Shown here in pieces: positions 18,129 to 25,029 of a DNA stretch of 64,000 bases. The stretch comes from CAYPPG01 sp964412555 (GTDB taxonomy: Bacteria; Hinthialibacterota; Hinthialibacteria; Hinthialibacterales; Hinthialibacteraceae), in NCBI GenBank assembly GCA_964412555.1, contig CAYPPG010000005.1:130656-194655 (forward strand), read 5' to 3'. Numbering within the stretch: position 1 is the first letter of the stretch; the number at the start of each line of letters is the position of its first letter. The translations under genes were made by a program, and so were the position numbers. The notes under the pieces are model-generated. The model saw only the letters and a program-made list of their open reading frames with translations, was not told the origin of the DNA and ran no database searches.

Positions 18129-18959
18129 TCAACCCTGGGTGAATGCATACAATAATGAATTCTGATCCGGACAACGTAATTTGTTGATTGCCTGGGCTTG
18201 GATTTGCCTTACGCCTTCGGCGGAAAGACCAAGAAGCCTACCAGCTTGGCGTAAGCTGACTGGTTCGGCATGATCGTCCAGCCCAAATCGACACCGAAGA
18301 ACATCTTGTTCTTTTTGTGTCAGTTGTTTGAACGTTTGTGCAACTCTTTTTTTCAATTCACTCAACCACAATTCTCTTCGTAAAGATTCTGCCACATCGA
18401 TTTCAAGACGATCTTCCATACTTTGTCCGTCTTCGTCTTCCGTGTGAATAGAAAGGGTCGTGGTTCCCAAGTTGTAAACATATTCGACTTTTTGTTCTTC
18501 TAAACCGATTGCATCGGCGATTTCCTTATAATTTGGATTTCTACCTTTTATTTTGATAAATCCGTATTCGAAGTTTTTAATCTTCTTGAGAATACTCACT
18601 TTATTGATCGGAATTGTAACCGTTCTAGATTTCTGTTCGATTGCCCTTTGCATATAGAGCCGAATCCACCAAGCCGCGTACGAAATCAAACGGCATTTTC
18701 TTGCGGGATCATAGCGATCAATCGCTTCGATCAATCCCAGATTTCCCTCTTGAATGAGATCAGCTACCGGAATTCCTTGATTTCGAAAACTCAAAGCAAG
18801 CCGTACCACGAATCGTTGATTGGCTTCTACCAAACGCTGCCGGGCCGCTTTATTTCCTTTCTTCACTTTTTTGAGTAGTTTATACTCTTCATCTGCTTTC
18901 AGTGGTTTATGATTTATTCCCTTCAGATGCCTTTTAATAGAAATTCGTTCGCAAGACAT
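18129..18959 (-). CDS. Sigma-70 family RNA polymerase sigma factor (non-primary type)
   Basis: Directs core RNA polymerase to a promoter class. It contains a short region 1.2, region 2 (ADLIQEGNLGLIEAIDRYDP, then SYAAWWIRLYMQRAI), region 3 with the modified RTVTIPINKVSILKKIKN, and region 4 (TQKEQDVLRCRFGLDDH, then the helix-turn-helix LRQAGRLLGLSAEGVRQI). At 276 residues it lacks region 1.1 and is shorter than a primary sigma. The basic LKKIKN segment after region 3.0 departs from RpoD, so an RpoS/SigB-like alternative factor is likely. ATG 18,959 is chosen because GGAGG lies 8 nt upstream; frames extending to 19,031 encode a non-conserved leader. Confidence 0.85.
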   Translation of the reverse strand: MSCERISIKRHLKGINHKPLKADEEYKLLKKVKKGNKAARQRLVEANQRFVVRLALSFRNQGIPVADLIQEGNLGLIEAIDRYDPARKCRLISYAAWWIRLYMQRAIEQKSRTVTIPINKVSILKKIKNFEYGFIKIKGRNPNYKEIADAIGLEEQKVEYVYNLGTTTLSIHTEDEDGQSMEDRLEIDVAESLRRELWLSELKKRVAQTFKQLTQKEQDVLRCRFGLDDHAEPVSLRQAGRLLGLSAEGVRQIQAQAINKLRCPDQNSLLYAFTQG

Positions 18960-19287
18960 CTCCCCGTCCTCCGTTTCTATCATCTTTTCCCATAAAAAAA
19001 TCGGGAAGCATATTGATGCTGAAATCGCCAAGAAGCCCTATAGACTTGGCGGCAAATAATCCACAAATCTTCAAAACATCACAATCCCATATGTTGATTA
19101 CACTTCTATAGTGTCAAAGTGAGTCAAAAGTTGGATATTTTGAAAGAAAAAAAAGAGATGATTTGCTGCTGAGAGAGAAATTTTGGGAAATTTGATGGAT
19201 TTCTTCTTGACTTCCACCCTATCAATTCAATTAGAATCGGTGAAAAATAGAACAAACTTAATCGAAGATGAGCAGCGAGATGAAAAT
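18960..19287. other. Divergent region between the sigma factor and the pseudopilin
   Basis: This gap holds a hairpin CGCCAAG/CTTGGCG (19,026-19,032 with 19,045-19,051) in the sigma leader, a near-DnaA box TAATCCACA (19,057-19,065) and a perfect dyad ACACT-TCTAT-AGTGT (19,100-19,114). No promoter with both hexamers was found in either direction. Confidence 0.45.
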
Positions 19288-19836
19288 ATGAAACGAATTC
19301 CATTGAAACGAATCCATTCGTTCACGTTGATTGAATTATTGATTGTCGTTGCCATAATCGGGATTCTCGCGGCGATTGCAGTCCCGAATTTCACCCGTGC
19401 CCGGATGCAGGCACTTTTAACGCAAATCATTCGGGATATGCGAACCTTGGACAGTCAGATTCATATTTACGAACTTGACCATGGACGCCCACCCATTTCC
19501 GATTATGTGAAAGGGAAAAACAGCCTTTTGGCTCTGACGACGCCGGTTGCTTATATGAATGCCATTCCTTATGATCCGCATCGCCGTAACGAAGAAATCG
19601 GTATTCAGCGTGGATTTTATTTCAATTATTGGTACAACGAAGAAGATCCGAGCGGACGATACAATACGGGAGGAACTCAATGGCATAACCAGGGGTGGAG
19701 AATTTATATGTTATCGGTCGGTATGGATCATGATATCGATTGGATTACCTATCATCCCAGCAATGGTCTTGCCACAAACGGAGATATTCGTTACTTTTCC
19801 CCCAAGCGATTGTCGGATTGGCAAGATTCGTTATAA
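19288..19836 (+). CDS. Type II secretion/type IV pilus-like pseudopilin (GspG-like)
   Basis: Inner-membrane prepilin processed by a PilD-type peptidase. The class-III leader is short and basic (MKRIPLKRIH), followed by S/FTLIELLIVVAIIGILAAIA with Glu5 of the mature protein present; Ser instead of Gly at -1 is unusual. The globular part has PLDP-like features (LALTTPVAYMNAIPYDPH) seen in the many GspG-like pseudopilins of uncultured PVC-like lineages. ATG 19,288 gives 182 residues and the canonical leader; the open frame extends to 19,183 without pilin features. It stands apart from the gsp operon, so it may be an accessory or surface pilin rather than the T2SS major pseudopilin. Its 3' end overlaps the convergent cyclase gene by 6 nt. 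Confidence 0.8.
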   Translation: MKRIPLKRIHSFTLIELLIVVAIIGILAAIAVPNFTRARMQALLTQIIRDMRTLDSQIHIYELDHGRPPISDYVKGKNSLLALTTPVAYMNAIPYDPHRRNEEIGIQRGFYFNYWYNEEDPSGRYNTGGTQWHNQGWRIYMLSVGMDHDIDWITYHPSNGLATNGDIRYFSPKRLSDWQDSL

Positions 19837-20826
19837 GTTTTTGAAACTATTTGTCTTAACTATACTGCACGGTTCTCCTGCGTGGAATCGTGTGACTTGA
19901 TTTCTACCATTCTGTTTGGATTTGTATAGCGCTTCATCCGCTTCACGGATTAAATCATCGATCGTTTGATTTTTGGAGGTAAGCGAAGATACCCCCACAC
20001 TGATACTGATCGGTATTTTTTGATTCTGAAAATCGACAGGTTTGCTCTCAATTATTTTTCGCAATCGTTCCGCCGCTTCGTAGGCTCCTAGTTCGCCCTC
20101 TTCGGGAAAAATGACGGCGAATTCTTCACCTCCATAACGTGCCACGATATCGGTATCACGCATCGAATCCTGGGTAACCTGAGCGATGATACGTAGCGTA
20201 TGGTCTCCGGCTTGATGCCCATAGATATCGTTCACTTTTTTAAAATGATCCAAATCGAAAAGGAGAAATGATAGTTGCTTGTCGTAGCGGATCGACCGTT
20301 TGAGTTCTATTTCGAATTGTTGAGTGAAATACCGGCGATTCAATAAGCCAGTCAAGCCGTCTTTTTGACTGAGTTCTTCCAGCTTCACTAACGTATCCTG
20401 CAGCATTTTTTGGTAAATGCTGGTTTCCGTGACATCGACGATTGTGACACAAACAGATGAAACTTCTCCACTTAAATTCTTGATGGGGAGAAAAGTACAG
20501 TCTTGATGCATATAATCAATTCCACCTGTAATTGGCCGATGATGGGGAAAGCGGAATAAATAAGGACGTTGCTGCCAGGAAGTAAAAGCATAATTTTTGA
20601 GCAAAAAAATGCTTTTGATTTTTCGCTCAAACCATTTTCGGGGAAGTTCCGGAAAACATTCGAATATATTTCTCCCCAACACTTCATGAGTGGATTTGCT
20701 GCTGTGGGTTTCCATGAATTTATTCCATAGGGTAATGTTCAAATGTTTATCCACGGAAAAAATCCCAACGTTGATGTGATTGACGATCGTGTAATCAAAT
20801 AATGAATTATGGATGAAATCGTTCAT
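19831..20826 (-). CDS. PAS domain diguanylate cyclase
   Basis: Cytoplasmic enzyme that makes cyclic di-GMP from two GTP. Residues about 10-135 form a PAS-like sensor (VGIFSVDKHLNITLWNKF, ending CVTIVDVTE), followed by a short linker helix and a GGDEF domain (155-315). The active site GGEEF is at 232-236 and the inhibitory I-site RDTD at 223-226, with the standard 5-residue spacing; both are intact, so it should be active and feedback-inhibited. No transmembrane segment is seen. It lies 3 nt downstream of the receiver-CheC gene and is likely co-transcribed. Confidence 0.92.
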   Translation of the reverse strand: MNDFIHNSLFDYTIVNHINVGIFSVDKHLNITLWNKFMETHSSKSTHEVLGRNIFECFPELPRKWFERKIKSIFLLKNYAFTSWQQRPYLFRFPHHRPITGGIDYMHQDCTFLPIKNLSGEVSSVCVTIVDVTETSIYQKMLQDTLVKLEELSQKDGLTGLLNRRYFTQQFEIELKRSIRYDKQLSFLLFDLDHFKKVNDIYGHQAGDHTLRIIAQVTQDSMRDTDIVARYGGEEFAVIFPEEGELGAYEAAERLRKIIESKPVDFQNQKIPISISVGVSSLTSKNQTIDDLIREADEALYKSKQNGRNQVTRFHAGEPCSIVKTNSFKNL

Positions 20827-20829
20827 CGA

Positions 20830-21819
20830 TCAAAGATCCTCGATCCATTTGTCCAAGGCCCGGCAGATATAATGAATGGATTGCTCTGGCATGAAAACGA
20901 GAATATGACTGCTGAAAGCCCGATTTTCCAATCGGAAAGCTACTTTCAATAACAAGGCGCTTTTCCATGAGATGTCATGGGTGATAAAAAGACTGGATAG
21001 AGAGGTATTCTCGCCCAAGATTGAAGGAGAGGAAAACGAGAGCGAGTGCTCGGAAGAGAGCTGCATGGATATACCATTTAAACAAGCGCCCACGAGTATG
21101 TTACCCACGTCCAAAAGCAATTCCTGATCGGAAATCGCTTCATTTGTTTTGTCATACCCCAATAAATCTCCTAATTCTTTACATCCTTCCTGGCTATAAA
21201 TTACAATGGCTTCTCCATTGAGATGATTGTAAAATGCTTGCCGGACCGCAGTTATTTCACCCGGATATTCCATCACATTTTCGACGATTTCTGAAACTTG
21301 ATTCGCAGCAATGATTGTCACATGTGGAACGGTCAATTCCACGAAAGTATCCAGCAATTCGGCCAATGCGGCTCCTGCCTGCCCCATTCCTATATTGATG
21401 ATTTCCCTCAAGACTTCATAATGATCATCGGTGAATGTGGGTTTGGGGATCAAAATTTGGTGTTCCACCAAAATTTGTTTGATGTTGGGGGTATCGATAT
21501 TTTTGCGAATGAAAGCTTTAGCCCCTAATTCGAGTACTCGTTCTTTGGCTTTGGGTTGAATATCCGCCGAGACCACGAAAACAGGAATATTGATCTTCTC
21601 TTTCCGGAGTTGTTGTAAGACTTCATACCCGTTCATTTGCGGCATCGTCAAGTCGAGGAAAATGAAATCGAAGGGTTTGGTTCGGCAGAGGCTCAGAGCC
21701 TCCTGGCCGTTTGAGGCCTCTGAGATGAAAAAAACAACATTATCAATTTCAGTAAGCGTCTTTTTCAACAAGGCTCGAGCCAATTTTGAATCATCGACAA
21801 TCAAAACAGAGTGTTCCAT
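20830..21819 (-). CDS. Response regulator receiver fused to a CheC-type phosphatase domain
   Basis: An N-terminal CheY-like receiver (1-120) has Asp9/Asp10, phospho-acceptor Asp56 in FLDLTMPQMNG, Ser84 in VVSAD and a Lys near 105. The remainder matches the CheC/CheX/FliY fold. E139-x2-N142, with Pro165 exactly 22 residues after Asn142, reproduces the CheC phosphatase motif, and a degenerate second copy is seen in LLLDVGNILVGACLNG. CheC proteins dephosphorylate CheY-P. Fused to a receiver, the domain may act on its own or another regulator. It precedes the diguanylate cyclase gene by 3 nt; no chemotaxis genes are present. The domains are secure; the pathway is unknown. Confidence 0.85.
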   Translation of the reverse strand: MEHSVLIVDDSKLARALLKKTLTEIDNVVFFISEASNGQEALSLCRTKPFDFIFLDLTMPQMNGYEVLQQLRKEKINIPVFVVSADIQPKAKERVLELGAKAFIRKNIDTPNIKQILVEHQILIPKPTFTDDHYEVLREIINIGMGQAGAALAELLDTFVELTVPHVTIIAANQVSEIVENVMEYPGEITAVRQAFYNHLNGEAIVIYSQEGCKELGDLLGYDKTNEAISDQELLLDVGNILVGACLNGISMQLSSEHSLSFSSPSILGENTSLSSLFITHDISWKSALLLKVAFRLENRAFSSHILVFMPEQSIHYICRALDKWIEDL

Positions 21820-22098
21820 TTATTTCAGTAAACCTCACAATGCAATTCTCATTCTGAGAGAAAATTGATCAATAGAGTCAATTTCATAAATCAATGTCTG
21901 CTTATTCTGCGGATATTTATGATCCGTACTGTTTATCTATTTACAGCAGAATGAAACTCATATAAGCATAACAACTGTAAAAAACTGATGTTTGGAATAC
22001 AAGTATGTTTCAAACAGTTGTAATTAGAAGCAATTTTTGTACCTTTATGGGAAATGGTTGCCGCTTTTCACATGAAATGATTTAATTCAAAGTGCCTT

Positions 22099-23418
22099 TT
22101 ATGATTTGAGGAATTTTCTCAGGAAGCGTTTGCCAAACTTTTCCTTATGAATTTCATGCTGGCTGGGAAAGCGATAATCCAATACAAGTGAGGATTTGGA
22201 GAAATCGCGGCTGTGGCAGGGATTTGCACACCAATTAAGAAAATCACCGACAGTATTGGCATACGTATATTGTTCTTCGAAAAGTGTGCGAGCTCTTTTT
22301 GCCATTTGTTCCATTTTTTCAGGATGGTTTGCTGCAAGGATGATTTCCATTGCCAATGTTTGCGGATCACCGATGGGGCTAGTCAAGATCATTCCTTTGT
22401 AAAAGAGGATTTGGCTGATTTCGGTTCCCAATGTTGTCAAAACAGGGATGCCTCGCGCAATAAACTCGGTGATTCGGTTGCGTGCACCGATATAGGTTTC
22501 ATAGCAATTCAGATCGACATTGATCCCCAAGTGGGCTAGATTTTGACAATGCTCCAATTCGTCTTTCGAAACCCAGCCTTTCAATTCAAAGCGTTCCCGA
22601 AAACAGGATCGCTCGACCAATTCCACAAAGCGGGGATAGGTTTTCTCATCGTGACCGTCAATCGCTCCGCCGGTGGAAAGGAAACGTATACGGGAATCCT
22701 GTTCCATCGCGATTTCCAGGCCATGGAACAAAGTGTCCACATCGCACCAAAGGTTGTAACCTCCGCTGAAAAAGACATAAAAAGGCTCTTCTTTTTTCCG
22801 TTGGTTGATAACGAACGGGGTGTTCTTATCCCAAGCGATCGGGATTGTATGAACCAGCGGTTCCATGAACGTATATTGATTCAATCGACCCATAACCCCC
22901 AATTCACCAATGGTTGCCATGCGCTGCCGTTCGGAAGTGACGGAAAAACGATCCGCGCGCTGTAGTACTTCGCGATGGATATTCCAAAAATGGTGAATAT
23001 AGCCGGATTCTTTGTAGTGATAGGCTTTTGCCTGTGCTTCACCCATAGGATATCCGTGGATGTCTCCCCAGACGGGCAGATTGTCAGCCACTTTTACGGC
23101 ACGGCAAGCCGGATAAGAACATGCACCGACCAATGCATCCGGATTGTGTTCGTTGATTTTTTCGCGTAGATAACCGTCATCGGCAAAACGAATCAATTCA
23201 TCCACCGTATAATATGTCAAATTCCCGTTCTGCTTGCATTCTTCATCAGGAAGATGATCCAATGTCTTATCCGTTATTCTCATGCACAGTAAGATCACTT
23301 CAAATCCATGATCTAGAAGTGGCTTTGTCAAATGCCATGCACGATTTCCTCCTCCATGAAATTTCTTGGAGTCCTCGATCATTAATGGGCCGATGCCTAA
23401 AATGAATATTCTTTTCAT
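22099..23418 (-). CDS. Group 1-type glycosyltransferase
   Basis: A predicted GT-B fold glycosyltransferase of 439 residues. The N-terminal Rossmann half begins MKRIFILGIGPLMIEDS and contains GGGNRAWHLTKPLLDHGFEV, typical of the acceptor-binding half of GT4-like enzymes. The C-terminal half carries YVFFSGGYNLWCDVDTLFHG, ELKGWVSKDEL and NRITEFIARGIPVLTTLGTE, which match the nucleotide-sugar binding region. GGAGG lies 10 nt before ATG. It stands alone between cyclase and recO genes, so the product glycan (LPS, capsule or a glycoprotein) is not predictable. Confidence 0.78.
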   Translation of the reverse strand: MKRIFILGIGPLMIEDSKKFHGGGNRAWHLTKPLLDHGFEVILLCMRITDKTLDHLPDEECKQNGNLTYYTVDELIRFADDGYLREKINEHNPDALVGACSYPACRAVKVADNLPVWGDIHGYPMGEAQAKAYHYKESGYIHHFWNIHREVLQRADRFSVTSERQRMATIGELGVMGRLNQYTFMEPLVHTIPIAWDKNTPFVINQRKKEEPFYVFFSGGYNLWCDVDTLFHGLEIAMEQDSRIRFLSTGGAIDGHDEKTYPRFVELVERSCFRERFELKGWVSKDELEHCQNLAHLGINVDLNCYETYIGARNRITEFIARGIPVLTTLGTEISQILFYKGMILTSPIGDPQTLAMEIILAANHPEKMEQMAKRARTLFEEQYTYANTVGDFLNWCANPCHSRDFSKSSLVLDYRFPSQHEIHKEKFGKRFLRKFLKS

Positions 23419-23523
23419 ATCCGAAATGCCTCCGATGAATGATCATAGTATAAAACAATTTGGAGAATTGAATACTTGTTTCTGTTGGGAAACGTGAAAA
23501 AGAAAACAGCGGGGAGGATAGAA

Positions 23524-24279
23524 TTACCAAGGGCGATGATCGTCGTTCAGAATTTTGTCGAGAAAAAGACCGGCTCTCGATTGCCCGCCGCTATGATATT
23601 CAAGATGGGTTTTGAGCAATGTATTGATTTCTTTCTTTTGCGAGGCTGAAAGTTTGATATTAGGAGGATTTGATGTAGAAGCAATGTGGCGGAGTGCTTG
23701 TATGGTTCCTGCGCTGATCATAATCCCGTTCTCTGTTCGATTCGGGGAGGCGATTCCACCTTCTTTCGGAAGAAATACCCAACTTGTTTCCTCTTTGTTA
23801 CCGCTGATGACACAATGATTGATTTGGGGCTGCCAGCCTGCGTCGGAGAGCAAGCGCCATTGATAATAGAATAAATCTTCTTGAGTGGGTTCTTGGATAT
23901 CCCATCGGTGAAAAGCGTCCAGTATTAAATTCCAAACGTGAGTATTCGATTCAAATTCTTCACTCAACAAGTCCACCCACTCGGCCAGACAGGAAGCAAA
24001 ACACATTTTATGAAGATTCTCTTGGAGAGTTGCGAAACGGTGAATAAGCGAAACTTGAGTCAGGCTCCAGATATCCTGGCTTTCGGATTTCGCGTACAAA
24101 ATAACATCGAGGTGATGAAAAGATTGTGTAACACCGGCAAGCCGGCTGGCCGTTTTCATGACGCTGCGTGTCGATGCCGTGATTTTTCCATATTGCCGGG
24201 AAAGGAGGGTGAGGATCGCGTCCGCATCCCGTAAGCGGCGCCGTCGTAAAGTGAGTGCTTCTGTATGGAATAGAGGCAT
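23524..24279 (-). CDS. recO: DNA repair protein RecO
   Basis: Recombination mediator that, with RecR, loads RecA on SSB-coated single strands and anneals DNA. The N-terminal OB fold is recognisable (FHTEALTLRRRRLRDADAIL, then LLSRQYGKITASTRSVMKTASR), followed by the helical C-terminal part. Many RecO proteins have a four-cysteine zinc site in the C-terminal half; here only one Cys (INHCVIS) is seen there, so the zinc finger is absent. The ATG at 24,279 matches the family start; an upstream TTG (24,303) has no ribosome-binding site. About 251 residues, normal length. Confidence 0.8.
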   Translation of the reverse strand: MPLFHTEALTLRRRRLRDADAILTLLSRQYGKITASTRSVMKTASRLAGVTQSFHHLDVILYAKSESQDIWSLTQVSLIHRFATLQENLHKMCFASCLAEWVDLLSEEFESNTHVWNLILDAFHRWDIQEPTQEDLFYYQWRLLSDAGWQPQINHCVISGNKEETSWVFLPKEGGIASPNRTENGIMISAGTIQALRHIASTSNPPNIKLSASQKKEINTLLKTHLEYHSGGQSRAGLFLDKILNDDHRPW

Positions 24280-24392
24280 GGATTGAACCAGGAATGCTCG
24301 CAAGGAAAGTAGAGATAGACAGTTCCCTTTCTTTTTTGTAGAAAGAATCCTCTCAACCGGAGAAAAGGCAAGGTCTCCAAATAGATTTCAAT

Positions 24393-24734
24393 TTACACTT
24401 CTTGGTGCCGGCAAAAATCGACCGCTTCCTCAACCGTAGCGTAAACCGGGAATATTGTATCAAGGTTTGTATCGTGAAAAACCTTTTGCACGTGCGGATT
24501 TGCGTTGGCGAAAACGATGTTTCCTTGTGACATAGACCGATAGGCCTTTAAAAAGGTTCCCAATGCGACACTGTTGAGACTGTCCATTTCCTTGCAGTCG
24601 ACGACGATATTCTTTTTGCCCTCGACGGTCAATCGATGCAGCATGGTTTTCAAAGTCGATGTGTCCATAAAGGAAATCGATCCTGATACTTTCAGCATAA
24701 CCACATCGCCGCTTACTTTTTTTGTGATGCGCAT
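24393..24734 (-). CDS. STAS-domain anti-sigma factor antagonist-like protein
   Basis: A single STAS domain (113 residues) of the SpoIIAA/RsbV type: beta strands GDVVMLKVSGSISF and KNIVVDCKEMDSLNSVALG, with Ser in MDSLNS at the usual phosphorylation segment, although the second serine of the DSSG motif is Leu here. Such proteins bind and release anti-sigma kinases or work in partner-switching signalling. ATG 24,734 is favoured because GGGGAG is 8 nt upstream; a GTG three codons earlier has none. No anti-sigma kinase gene adjoins; the sigma factor 5.5 kb away is a conceivable but untested target. Confidence 0.85.
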   Translation of the reverse strand: MRITKKVSGDVVMLKVSGSISFMDTSTLKTMLHRLTVEGKKNIVVDCKEMDSLNSVALGTFLKAYRSMSQGNIVFANANPHVQKVFHDTNLDTIFPVYATVEEAVDFCRHQEV

Positions 24735-25029
24735 AGTCTCCACTCCCCTAATAGCTATGATGCAAATCGGTGCGCTTTTCGAAAAATATTTGAATCTTTG
24801 TGTATTTGTTCATCTTAGCATAAAATTCCATCTCATGCTTGGAAATGGATTGAAAATTATCTCTATTTCAACATAGATTTCATTCAGTTGCAATATCCAT
24901 CAAGCGGATTTTTGAGTTTTGATTCAATGGAGGTTCAAAACATTTACTTCTTGATCTATTCTGGAATAACACTTTTACCCCGTTGAAAAAAGTGGCCTAT
25001 AATTCAATTCTGCTTAAGGAGAATTTCCG

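Noticed and set aside
21964..22025. CAACTG/CAGTTG and GTTTG/CAAAC elements upstream of the receiver-CheC gene
   Set aside because: The arms are interrupted by a 12-nt insertion on one side only, so the fold is not convincing.
24301..24350. CTTTC...GAAAG inverted repeat between recO and the STAS gene
   Set aside because: Only a 5-6 bp weak stem with no U-tract in the transcribed direction.
24998..25003. TATAAT before the M14 peptidase gene as a promoter
   Set aside because: No -35 hexamer at 15-19 bp and no sigma-54-type pair; mentioned only in the gene entry.
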